This document shows positions 15,980 to 23,975 of a stretch of 64,000 nt of DNA, in pieces (position 1 is the first letter of the stretch; each line of letters starts with the position of its first letter). The stretch comes from Paraburkholderia sejongensis. Its GTDB lineage: Bacteria; Pseudomonadota; Gammaproteobacteria; Burkholderiales; Burkholderiaceae. Location of the stretch: contig NZ_JAJITD010000005.1 in the NCBI RefSeq assembly GCF_020880815.1, positions 62,001 through 126,000 of the forward strand, written 5' to 3'. Both the position numbers and the translations under genes were made by a program. The notes below the pieces were generated by a model. It saw only the letters and a program-made list of their open reading frames with translations, searched no databases and had not been told where the DNA came from.

Positions 15980-17398
15980 TTAATAGCGGTAGTGGTTCGG
16001 CTTGAACGGACCGTTCTTGTCGACGCCGATGTAGCCGGCCTGCGCATCCGACAGCACGGTCAGGTTCGCGCCGATGCGCGCCAGGTGCAGACGCGCGACC
16101 TTCTCGTCCAGATGCTTCGGCAGCACGTACACCTTGTTCTCGTACTTCTTGCCTTGCGTGAACAGTTCGATCTGCGCGAGCGTCTGGTTGGTGAACGAGT
16201 TCGACATCACGAACGACGGGTGGCCGGTCGCGCAGCCCAGGTTCACCAGACGGCCTTCGGCCAGCAGGATCACGCGCTTGCCATCCGGGAAAATGATGTG
16301 ATCGACTTGCGGCTTGATGTTTTCCCACTGGTACTGACGGGTCGACGCGACGTCGATTTCCGAGTCGAAGTGGCCGATATTGCAGACGATCGCGTTATGG
16401 CGCATCGCCTTCATGTGATCGTGGTTGATCACGTGGTAGTTGCCGGTCGCGGTCACGAAGATGTCGGCCTTGTCGGCCGCGTATTCCATCGTCACCACGC
16501 GGTAGCCTTCCATCGCCGCTTGCAGCGCGCAGATCGGATCGATTTCGGTGACCCACACGGTTGCGCCCAGACCGCGCAGCGATTGCGCGCAGCCCTTGCC
16601 CACGTCGCCGTAGCCGGCCACGACTGCGATCTTGCCGGCGATCATCACGTCGGTCGCGCGCTTGATGCCGTCGACCAGCGACTCGCGGCAGCCGTACAGG
16701 TTGTCGAACTTCGACTTGGTGACCGAGTCGTTGACGTTGATCGCCGGGAACGGCAGGCGGCCTTCCTTTTCCATCTGATACAGACGGTGCACGCCGGTGG
16801 TGGTCTCTTCGGTCACGCCCTGGATGTGCGCGAGGCGCTTCGAGTACCAGTTCGGGTCCGCGTCGAGGTGCGTCGCGATCGATTTGTACAGCGCGACTTC
16901 TTCCTCGTTGGTCGGCTTGGCGATCACCGAGCGGTCTTTTTCGGCCTTCGAGCCGAGGATCAGCAGCAGCGTTGCGTCGCCGCCGTCGTCGAGGATCATG
17001 TTGGCGAACTCGCCGTTCGGCCATTCGAAGATGCGGTGCGAGAACTCCCAGTATTCGTCGAGCGATTCGCCCTTGAACGCGAACACCGGCGTGCCGGCTT
17101 CAGCGATCGCGGCGGCCGCATGGTCCTGGGTCGAGAAGATGTTGCACGAAGCCCAGCGCACGTCCGCGCCGAGCGCCGTCAGCGTTTCGATCAGCACGCC
17201 GGTCTGGATCGTCATGTGCAGCGAACCGGCGACGCGCGCGCCCTTCAGCGGCTGCTGCGCCTTGTACTCTTCGCGCGTTTGCATCAGGCCCGGCATTTCG
17301 GTCTCGGCGATCGTGAGTTCCTTGCGGCCCCACGCGGCGAGCGACATATCGGCGACGACGTAATCCTGCTTCTGGGAATCGATGACTGCGGCGTTCAT
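15980..17398 (-). CDS. ahcY: S-adenosyl-L-homocysteine hydrolase
   Basis: A 472-residue cytosolic, NAD-dependent enzyme that splits SAH to adenosine and homocysteine, relieving inhibition of methyltransferases. Seen: [22 protein letters not shown] near the start, the SAHase [17 protein letters not shown] block, the KGES segment, the NAD-binding [15 protein letters not shown]ossmann motif, and the C-terminal [11 protein letters not shown] ending. The ATG at 17398 with AAGGAGGGCGTG upstream was preferred to the longer frame to 17551, which would cover the riboswitch. The insertion relative to short bacterial enzymes fits the long proteobacterial form. Confidence 0.97.
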   Translation of the reverse strand: MNAAVIDSQKQDYVVADMSLAAWGRKELTIAETEMPGLMQTREEYKAQQPLKGARVAGSLHMTIQTGVLIETLTALGADVRWASCNIFSTQDHAAAAIAEAGTPVFAFKGESLDEYWEFSHRIFEWPNGEFANMILDDGGDATLLLILGSKAEKDRSVIAKPTNEEEVALYKSIATHLDADPNWYSKRLAHIQGVTEETTTGVHRLYQMEKEGRLPFPAINVNDSVTKSKFDNLYGCRESLVDGIKRATDVMIAGKIAVVAGYGDVGKGCAQSLRGLGATVWVTEIDPICALQAAMEGYRVVTMEYAADKADIFVTATGNYHVINHDHMKAMRHNAIVCNIGHFDSEIDVASTRQYQWENIKPQVDHIIFPDGKRVILLAEGRLVNLGCATGHPSFVMSNSFTNQTLAQIELFTQGKKYENKVYVLPKHLDEKVARLHLARIGANLTVLSDAQAGYIGVDKNGPFKPNHYRY

Positions 17399-17429
17399 CA
17401 CGCCCTCCTTTCTAAGAAATTGACTAGAA

Positions 17430-17562
17430 ATGTGACGTGAGCGCGGTTTGATACGAAGGCCCGGTGCGCGATGCGCGGCGCGATCCTCCGAATTGAAGCC
17501 TTCGAGCCTGGCGGGCGGCCGGCGAATAAGAATTCGCGGTACCCGTCGCAACGCTCCTCGAA
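17430..17562 (-). ncRNA. SAH riboswitch upstream of ahcY
   Basis: In the ahcY leader, read on the minus strand, CGAGGAGCGTTGCGACGGG (17560-17542) is followed by GCCAGGCTCG and then AACCGCGCTCACGTCAC (17448-17432). CGAG pairs with CTCG to close the main stem, and GAGCG can pair with CGCTC as the pseudoknot, as in the SAH riboswitch class. Known members activate ahcY and metabolic neighbours when SAH accumulates. A TACAAT -10 element lies at 17579-17574, which puts the start of transcription a few bases before the aptamer. The expression platform was not resolved; the aptamer ends about 30 bases before the AAGGAGGG ribosome binding site. Confidence 0.88.
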
Positions 17563-17573
17563 AGCGAACGGCG

Positions 17574-17579
17574 ATTGTA
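17574..17579 (-). promoter_or_regulatory. -10 element of the ahcY promoter
   Basis: TACAAT on the minus strand, in the context TTTGCTACAATCGCC, placed to start transcription just before the SAH riboswitch. No good -35 hexamer was seen at 16-18 bases. Confidence 0.45.
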
Positions 17580-17611
17580 GCAAATTGGGATAACGGCGTG
17601 GTTGCAGGCGG

Positions 17612-18346
17612 CTAGGCCGGCAGCAGCCCGAGCAGCGGTGCGAGCAGCACCATCGCGACGCCGGCGATCATCATCGTCAGGCTGGACACCACGCCCTCCT
17701 CGCTGCCGATCTCGCGCGCCTTCGCGGTGCCCACGCCATGCGCGGCCGCGCCGAACAGCGCGCCGCGCGCGAGCCGCGTGCGCAGCGGCAGCAGCGCGAG
17801 CACCAGTTCGCCGAACAGCATTCCGCAGACGCCGGTCGCGATCACGAACAGCGCGCTCAGGTCCTTCGGCGCGTGAATCCTGTCGGAGACGGCCAGCGCG
17901 AACGGCGTCGATACCGAGCGCGTCATCAGGCTGCGCTGCAACTCCGGCGACAGATGCAGCAGCTTCGCGAGCAGCAGCGAGCCGCCGACGCCGACCACGA
18001 TTCCGACCGTCACGCCGACGCTCAGCGAAATCCAGTGGCGCTTGAGCAGCGCGCGGTACTCGTAGATCGGCACCGCGAACGCGACCGTCGCCGGGCCGAG
18101 CAGCCACATCAGCCAGCGGGTGTCCTCGAAATACAGCCGATACGGAATGTGCGCGAGCACGACGATCGCGACCAGCGCGGCCGGCACCGTCAGCATCGGC
18201 GTGAGCCACGGCGAGCGCACGCGCGCGTAGAGCGCCTTCGACGCGAAATACAGCGCGATCGTCAGCAGCAGGCAGCCGGCCGCGATCAGGCGCGACGCGT
18301 TATCGGCGAACAGCGTGGCGATCAGCGGTGAATAGAGCGGGAGCAT
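17612..18346 (-). CDS. cidB: CidB/LrgB family membrane protein
   Basis: A 244-residue membrane protein with about six to seven helices, matching LrgB/CidB in length and in conserved stretches (LLGPATVAFAVPIYEYRALLKRHW, MTRSVSTPFALAV, GVCGMLFGELVL, GAAAHGVGTAKAREIGSEEG). The HGVGTAKA element is the family hallmark. These proteins act with CidA/LrgA in holin-like control of murein hydrolase activity or in small-metabolite export. The gene follows cidA by 18 bases, with a LysR gene diverging from the pair. Confidence 0.9.
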   Translation of the reverse strand: MLPLYSPLIATLFADNASRLIAAGCLLLTIALYFASKALYARVRSPWLTPMLTVPAALVAIVVLAHIPYRLYFEDTRWLMWLLGPATVAFAVPIYEYRALLKRHWISLSVGVTVGIVVGVGGSLLLAKLLHLSPELQRSLMTRSVSTPFALAVSDRIHAPKDLSALFVIATGVCGMLFGELVLALLPLRTRLARGALFGAAAHGVGTAKAREIGSEEGVVSSLTMMIAGVAMVLLAPLLGLLPA

Positions 18347-18364
18347 GGGCGGATGGTGCGGAGC

Positions 18365-18901
18365 CTAGCGGCGCGCCGGCGAAGGCCCGGCGGTGCGGCG
18401 GGTGGCGCGCGCCCGGCGCAGCGCGACGCGCCGTTCGAGACGCGCGGCCTGGTCGACCGCCAACGCCACCGCGACCATCACCATCAGCGTGCCGCCGATC
18501 ACGACCAGCGCGAGGCGCCAGCCGTCCGCGCGAAACAGTCCGCCATATTGGACGGCGGCGACCGCGGCCGGGATAAAGAACAGCAGCATGTCGGACAGCA
18601 GCCAGTCCGCGCCGGCCTTGACCCAGCGCGGCGCGATGCCGCCGCAAAACAGCAGCGCGAGCAATACCAGCAGTCCGACCACGCCGGCCGGCACCGGCAG
18701 ATGCAGATGACGGACCGCGAAATCGGCGCCGCTCCACAGCGCGGCGATCGCGGCGCTTTGCACGGCGATGCGCGCGATGCGGGCGAGCGCCGACGCGCGG
18801 CTGTCGCCGTTCGAACCGCCCGCGCCACCCGAGCCGCGTTCGCCGTCGCCCGCGCGGCTTGCGGCGGAACTGGCTTGACGGGCGAAAACTGGCGTGGACA
18901 T
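18365..18901 (-). CDS. cidA: CidA/LrgA family holin-like protein
   Basis: A 178-residue protein with a Gly/Ser/Ala-rich N-terminal tail of about 40 residues, then four hydrophobic helices with family patterns LHLPVPAGVVGLLVLLALLF and GADWLLSDMLLFFIPAAVAAVQY. CidA/LrgA proteins are usually near 120-150 residues, so the N- and C-terminal (Arg-rich) tails are somewhat extended. It forms an operon with cidB and lies divergent from the LysR regulator. Confidence 0.88.
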   Translation of the reverse strand: MSTPVFARQASSAASRAGDGERGSGGAGGSNGDSRASALARIARIAVQSAAIAALWSGADFAVRHLHLPVPAGVVGLLVLLALLFCGGIAPRWVKAGADWLLSDMLLFFIPAAVAAVQYGGLFRADGWRLALVVIGGTLMVMVAVALAVDQAARLERRVALRRARATRRTAGPSPARR

Positions 18902-18963
18902 GGCTTTCAGTGGACTGACGGGCGGAGGAAAACGAGTATAGAGGCCGCTGCGTCATAAACATA

Positions 18964-19000
18964 ATGACTTACAATCATCGAAGTCATTCCAAAACGGAAT
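18964..19000. promoter_or_regulatory. Overlapping palindromes between cidA and the LysR gene
   Basis: ATGACTT (18964-18970) and AAGTCAT (18981-18987) are 7-bp inverted arms with a 10-base spacer, and ATTCC-AAAAC-GGAAT (18986-19000) is a perfect 15-bp palindrome overlapping the second arm. The latter fits the T-N11-A style of LysR operators. Both lie 16-52 bases upstream of the LysR start, in the 114-base divergent gap, so they are good candidates for the regulator's recognition and activation sites. Confidence 0.6.
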
Positions 19001-19015
19001 CTGGAGCAAGGCCTC

Positions 19016-19990
19016 ATGGAACTACGCGCGCTGCGCTATTTCGTCGAAGTGGTCCGCCAGCAGAGCTTCACGGTCGCGGCCGAGCAGATGTTCGTCACGC
19101 AGCCGACCATCAGCAAGATGGTCAAGTCGCTCGAAGACGAGATCGGCTCGCCGCTCCTGCTGCGCGACGGCCGCCAGATGGTGCTCACCGATGTCGGCCG
19201 GATCGTCTATCAGCGCGGCCAGGACGTGCTCGCCGCGCACGCGCAGTTGCAGGCCGAGCTGAACGATCTCGACACGCTCGGCCGCGGCGAACTGACGATC
19301 GGCATCCCGCCGATGGGCGGAGCGCTGTTCACCCCGGCGATCGCCGCGTTCCGCCAGCGTTATCCGAAGATCGAGCTGAAGCTGTTCGAGCAGGGTTCGC
19401 GGGCGATCGAAACCGCGTTGATCAACGGCGAGCTGGAATTGGGCGGGGTGCTGCAACCGGTCGATCCCGACAGCATCGACGTGCTGCCGATGAGCCGTCA
19501 GCTGCTATGGCTGGTCGCGCGCGCCGGCTCGCGCTGGGACGGCTTGCGCGAAGTGCCGCTCGCGCAACTCGCGAACGAGCCGTTCGTGTTTTACGGCGAG
19601 AGTCTCGCGCTGAACGACGTCGTGTTGAATGCGTGCCGGGCGGCGGGCTTTGCGCCGGCCATCGTCGGGCGCAGCGGGCACTGGGATTTCATGGCGGCGC
19701 TGGTGCTGGCCGGCGTCGGCATCGCGCTGTTGCCCGCGCCGTATTGCCGGCGGCTCGATCCCGCGCAGTTCACCTGCCTGCCGGTCGTCGAGCCGGAAAT
19801 TCCGTGGGAAATGGCGATCGGGTGGCGGCGCAACGGGTATCTGTCGCATGCGGCGCGCGCGTGGCTCGAGGTGGCGCGCGAAACGCTGCCGACCCATGTC
19901 AGCAATGACTTCATGCTCGGGCCGGGGATCGGCTTCAGTACGATTGCGGCGCCGGAGGATGGGCAAGCGGGGACGCCGGCGGGCGAGTGA
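19016..19990 (+). CDS. LysR family regulator, CidR-like
   Basis: A 324-residue regulator with an N-terminal winged helix-turn-helix (LRYFVEVVRQQSFTVAAEQMFVTQPTISKMVKSLEDEIGSPLLLRDGR, residues about 5-53) and a C-terminal effector-binding domain beginning near GELTIGIPPMGG. The last 20 residues are an extra Gly/Ala-rich tail. Position divergent from cidAB, with two overlapping palindromes between, argues that it controls that operon, as CidR does in other bacteria. The effector is unknown; acetate or weak acids would be the CidR parallel. Confidence 0.88.
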   Translation: MELRALRYFVEVVRQQSFTVAAEQMFVTQPTISKMVKSLEDEIGSPLLLRDGRQMVLTDVGRIVYQRGQDVLAAHAQLQAELNDLDTLGRGELTIGIPPMGGALFTPAIAAFRQRYPKIELKLFEQGSRAIETALINGELELGGVLQPVDPDSIDVLPMSRQLLWLVARAGSRWDGLREVPLAQLANEPFVFYGESLALNDVVLNACRAAGFAPAIVGRSGHWDFMAALVLAGVGIALLPAPYCRRLDPAQFTCLPVVEPEIPWEMAIGWRRNGYLSHAARAWLEVARETLPTHVSNDFMLGPGIGFSTIAAPEDGQAGTPAGE

Positions 19991-20063
19991 GCGGCAGTTG
20001 CGAACGCGGCGGTTTTCGCTTGCGCCGCGCCGCGGCCTGCCGCCGACGTGCCGCCCGCCGACC

Positions 20064-21725
20064 TCAAGCCGCGCGCGCCGCCACCGCAGCCGGACCCGCG
20101 CCCGCCACCGTTCTCAACATCCCCACCCCTTCCCGCCGGCTCGCCGCGATCATCTCCGCCGCGCGCTCGCCGATCATCACCGTCGGCGCATTGGTATTGC
20201 CGCCGATCAGCGTCGGCATCACCGACGCATCGACGATCCGCAATCCGCTCACGCCGCGCACCCGCAATTGCGGATCGACGACCGAACGCGCATCGCCGCC
20301 CATCCGGCAGGTCGCGACCGGGTGATAGATCGTGTCCGCGTGCTCGGCGATGGTCTGCCGCAACTGCGCATCCGACTGGCCCGCCGACGTATAAAGCTCG
20401 CGCCCGCCATGCAGCGCGAGCGACGGCGCATCGAGAATCCGCCGCGCCATCCGCGTGCCTTCGACCAGCAGATCCAGATCGCGCGCATCGCTCAAAAAGC
20501 GCGGATCGATCCGCGGCGCGACCCGCGAATCGGCGCTCGCGAGCGTGACCGTGCCGCGGCTATGCGGGCGCAGCACGCAGGTATGCAGCGAATAGCCGTG
20601 CCCCCAATGCATATGGCGGTTGTGATCGTCGACGAGCGCCGCGCAGAAATGCAGTTGCAGGTCGGGCCGATCGAGCGTCGGCCGGCTCTTCAGAAAGCCG
20701 CCGGCCTCGGCGACGTTGCTCGACAGCATTCCGCGCCCGTGCCGCATGAAGGTCATGAACTGCGGCAGCATCCGCGCGATCCCGCGCACCGAGAAGCCGG
20801 TCGGCTCGATCGACGACACCCGCTTGTTGATCGTGAAGTCGATATGGTCGATCAGGTTCTGGCCGACCTCCAGCGCGTCGTGCAGCACGTCGATGCCGAA
20901 CGAGCGCAGTTGTTCGGCCGGCCCGATGCCGGAACACATCAGAAGTTGCGGGGAATTGAACGCGCCCGCGGCGAGCACCACCTCGGCGCGCGCGCCGAGC
21001 GTTTCGTGGCGGCCGCCGCGCACGAGCTCGACGCCGCTCGCGCGCTTGCCGTCGAACACGACGCGCAGCACGGTCGCGTCGGCGAGGGTATGCAGATTGG
21101 CACGCGGCCGGTCATAGACATACGCGCGCGCGACGCTGCAGCGTCGGCCGTCGCGCTGCGTCACCTGATAGAAGCCGACACCCTCCTGATCCGCGCCGTT
21201 GAAATCGGCATTCGCCTTGTAGCCGGCTTCGAGCGCGGCCTGCACGAAACGTTTTGAAAACGAATTCCGAAAGCGCAGATCGGACACGGTCAGCGGGCCG
21301 GCGTCGCCGTGCCACGCATCGGCGCCGCGCTGATTGCCTTCCGCGCGACGGAAGTACGGCAGCACGTCGTCCCACCCCCAGCCGGCGCAGCCGAGCGCCG
21401 CCCAGTCGTCGTAATCGAGCGGATGGCCGCGCGTGTAGATCATCGCGTTGATCGCGCTGGAGCCGCCGAAGCCGCGTCCGCGCGGCTGGAACCCCTGGCG
21501 GCCGGCGAGTCCCGGCTGCGGGGTGGTCAGGAATCCGTAGTTGGTCTTCAGCTTGAACGGCACCGCGGCGGCGACGCCGACCGGCATGTTCACGAACAGA
21601 TTGCGATCGGTGTGCGGACCGGCTTCGATCAACGCGATCGTCGCGTCGGGACAGCTGTCCGCGAGGCGGCTCGCCAGTGAGCAGCCGCCCGAGCCCGCGC
21701 CGACGATGATGTAGTCGTATTGCAT
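20064..21725 (-). CDS. GMC family FAD-dependent oxidoreductase (choline/alcohol dehydrogenase-like)
   Basis: A 553-residue flavoprotein with the FAD-binding GxGxxG (YIIVGAGSGGCSLASRL, residues 4-20), GMC signature 1 (FGGSSAINAMIYTRGHPLDYDDW), signature 2 (GAFNSPQLLMCSGIGP) and the C-terminal active-site segment (YHPVATCRMGG...VDASVMPTLIGGNTNAPTVMIGERAAEMI). It oxidises a primary alcohol to an aldehyde; choline, aliphatic or aromatic alcohols are all possible. The ATG at 21725 follows GGAGGAGCGC; the longer frame was rejected. An aldehyde dehydrogenase lies nearby. Confidence 0.9.
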   Translation of the reverse strand: MQYDYIIVGAGSGGCSLASRLADSCPDATIALIEAGPHTDRNLFVNMPVGVAAAVPFKLKTNYGFLTTPQPGLAGRQGFQPRGRGFGGSSAINAMIYTRGHPLDYDDWAALGCAGWGWDDVLPYFRRAEGNQRGADAWHGDAGPLTVSDLRFRNSFSKRFVQAALEAGYKANADFNGADQEGVGFYQVTQRDGRRCSVARAYVYDRPRANLHTLADATVLRVVFDGKRASGVELVRGGRHETLGARAEVVLAAGAFNSPQLLMCSGIGPAEQLRSFGIDVLHDALEVGQNLIDHIDFTINKRVSSIEPTGFSVRGIARMLPQFMTFMRHGRGMLSSNVAEAGGFLKSRPTLDRPDLQLHFCAALVDDHNRHMHWGHGYSLHTCVLRPHSRGTVTLASADSRVAPRIDPRFLSDARDLDLLVEGTRMARRILDAPSLALHGGRELYTSAGQSDAQLRQTIAEHADTIYHPVATCRMGGDARSVVDPQLRVRGVSGLRIVDASVMPTLIGGNTNAPTVMIGERAAEMIAASRREGVGMLRTVAGAGPAAVAARAA

Positions 21726-22052
21726 GCGCTCCTCCTGGTGGGCCGCGTTGCCCGCGGACCCTGTCTCGTGCACACTTGTCTACGTGTGTTTTACGCGCAT
21801 TGTAGGGAGCGTTCAGGGGCCGCGGCGGCTTCGTCACAGAGCGATTCCTCTAAACAGCGGCGCGGTCGCGCCCCTATCATGAAAGACGCGCTCGCCCCGC
21901 GCGCAAGCCCGCCAGGCAGGCGCGCGCGGGATTCAAACAGCATGCGGCGCAGGTCATCTTCCGCGCATGCGGCCTCGCCCGCGGCGCTCAAACAGCCAAC
22001 CCATACGACGCCGGCAAACCGGCGCACAATGCATCAAGCACGGAGACAGCAG
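21726..22052. other. Divergent intergenic region between the GMC oxidoreductase and aidB
   Basis: These 327 bases separate divergent genes. An inverted repeat CACAC (21771-21775) / GTGTG (21784-21788) lies about 45 bases before the GMC start and could be an operator. The reading frame of aidB stays open through this interval, but the upstream residues have no resemblance to AidB and are rich in Arg/Ser/Ala, as expected for high-GC noncoding sequence. Confidence 0.45.
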
Positions 22053-23756
22053 ATGGACTCGCACGGCTTCGGTCAGACTCACGAGGTAACGAATCAGGCG
22101 CCGCCGCTCGCGGACTACAACCTGTTCGCGAGCGACATCGCGTTGAGCGAAGCGCTCGCGCGCGACGGCGCGCAGTGGCATCGCGAGGCGCTGCTGCGGC
22201 ACGGCGCGGCGCTGACCACACCCGACACCCTCGCGCTCGCCGAACTCGCGAACCGCCATACCCCCGAACTGATTACGCATAGCCCGCGCGGCGAGCGCAT
22301 CGATGCGCTCGAGTTTCATCCCGCGTGGCACTCGCTGCTCGCGCTGCTGCGGCGCGAAGGACTGCACGCGCTGCCGTTTTCCGATCCGCGCAGCGGTGCG
22401 ATGGTCGCGCGCTGCGCCGGCTATTTTCTGCACGCGCAAATCGAGTCCGGCTCGCTGTGTCCGCTGACGATGACCTTCGCGAGCATCCCGGTGTTGCAAC
22501 GCGAAGCCGCGCTGTTCGACACGCTGCGCGACCCGCTTTATTCACGCGAACACGATCCGCGCGACGTGCCGCTCACGCAGAAACGCTCGGCGATGATCGG
22601 CATGGGGATGACGGAGAAACAGGGCGGCTCGGACGTGCGCAGCAACCAGAGCCGCGCGTATGCGCTCGATGCGGGTGGCCGAGGCGGCGCTTATCGATTG
22701 ATCGGTCACAAGTGGTTTTTCTCGGCGCCGCAATGCGACGCGCATCTGGTGCTCGCGCGCACCGATACGCACGAAGGGCTGTCGTGCTTTTTCGTGCCGC
22801 GTTTCGCGCCGGACGGCAGCAAGAACGCGGTGCAGGTGCAGCGCCTGAAGGACAAGCTCGGCAACCGCTCGAACGCGAGCAGCGAGGTCGAATTTCTCGA
22901 CGCGTACGGTGTGCTGATCGGCGACGAAGGCCGCGGCGTGCCGACCATCATCGAAATGGCGAACTACACGCGGCTCGATTGCGTGATCGGCAGCGCCGCG
23001 CTGATGCGCGCGGCGCTGGTGCAGGCGATCCATCATGCGCGCCATCGCAGCGCGTTCGGCCGGCAACTGGCCGACCAGCCGCTGATGCGCAACGTGCTCG
23101 CCGATCTCGCGCTCGAATCGGAAGCGGCGACCGTGCTGTTCATGCGTCTGGCGCGCGCGTTCGAGGCGGCGGACGGCGCTGATCAAGCCGATGCCGCGCC
23201 CGCCGAGCGCGCATGGCGGCGCATCGTGACGCCGGCCGCGAAGTACTGGGTCTGCAAGCGCGCGCTCGAATTCACCGGCGAGGCGATGGAGGTCTGGGGC
23301 GGCAACGGCTACGTCGAAACCGGGCCGATGGCGCGCTTCTATCGCGAGGCGCCGGTCAACTCGATCTGGGAGGGCTCGGGCAACGTGATGTGCCTCGACG
23401 TGCTGCGCGCGATGGAGCGCGAGCCGCAAGCCGCGCACGCGCTGTTCGCCGCATGGCAGGACGACGCGCGCGCCCATCCGGCGTTCGGCGCGGCGTTCGG
23501 CGCGGTGCTCGCGCGGCTGACGGCGATGCTGAACGGACCGGCGCAGCAGCGCGAGGCGTCGGCGCGGCGGATCGCGCAGCAGATCGTGCTGATAGCGCAG
23601 GCGACGCTGCTCGCGCGACACGCGCCCGCCGAGATCGCCGATGCGTTCATCGCGACACGTCTGGCCGATGGCTGCGGCGAAAGCGGTCGCGTGTACGGCA
23701 CGCTGCCGGCGAGCTTCGATCATGCGGCGATCATCGCGCGGGCGTTTCCGGAGTGA
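22053..23756 (+). CDS. aidB: AidB-type acyl-CoA dehydrogenase family protein
   Basis: A 567-residue flavoprotein matching E. coli AidB throughout: EVTNQAPPLADYNLFASDIALSEALARDGA near the N-terminus, HAQIESGSLCPLTMTFA, IGMGMTEKQGGSDVRSN, the HKWFFSAPQCDAHLVLA block, RLKDKLGNRSNASSEVEF and the REAPVNSIWEGSGNVMCLDVLR motif. AidB is an FAD enzyme of the alkylation (Ada) response that binds DNA; its physiological substrate is unsettled. The ATG at 22053 has CGGAGACAGCAG before it and gives a length near the E. coli protein (541), so the open frame to 21720 was rejected. Confidence 0.93.
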   Translation: MDSHGFGQTHEVTNQAPPLADYNLFASDIALSEALARDGAQWHREALLRHGAALTTPDTLALAELANRHTPELITHSPRGERIDALEFHPAWHSLLALLRREGLHALPFSDPRSGAMVARCAGYFLHAQIESGSLCPLTMTFASIPVLQREAALFDTLRDPLYSREHDPRDVPLTQKRSAMIGMGMTEKQGGSDVRSNQSRAYALDAGGRGGAYRLIGHKWFFSAPQCDAHLVLARTDTHEGLSCFFVPRFAPDGSKNAVQVQRLKDKLGNRSNASSEVEFLDAYGVLIGDEGRGVPTIIEMANYTRLDCVIGSAALMRAALVQAIHHARHRSAFGRQLADQPLMRNVLADLALESEAATVLFMRLARAFEAADGADQADAAPAERAWRRIVTPAAKYWVCKRALEFTGEAMEVWGGNGYVETGPMARFYREAPVNSIWEGSGNVMCLDVLRAMEREPQAAHALFAAWQDDARAHPAFGAAFGAVLARLTAMLNGPAQQREASARRIAQQIVLIAQATLLARHAPAEIADAFIATRLADGCGESGRVYGTLPASFDHAAIIARAFPE

Positions 23757-23769
23757 GTTTTCACGTGTC

Positions 23770-23820
23770 TATGCCGCGTGAATCCGCTGCGTGAATCTGC
23801 TGCGTGGAGTTGCCGCGCAG
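23770..23820. repeat. Short direct repeats downstream of aidB
   Basis: Three to four imperfect 12-base units of the type CTGCGTGAATC (GCCGCGTGAATC, GCTGCGTGAATC, GCTGCGTGGAGT) lie just after aidB in the 219-base gap before the aldehyde dehydrogenase gene. No function is evident. Confidence 0.45.
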
Positions 23821-23975
23821 CTTGATCGCACGGATTTCCATACAAACCGGTGGGCGTCGATTGGCCGCGCTGCGGCCGCATGCCCGCGACGCCGGTCCGG
23901 CATACACCGACCAACACCGACACACACGAATAAGCGCTGCACGCGCACCCATCATCGATCAGGGAGTAGATAAAG

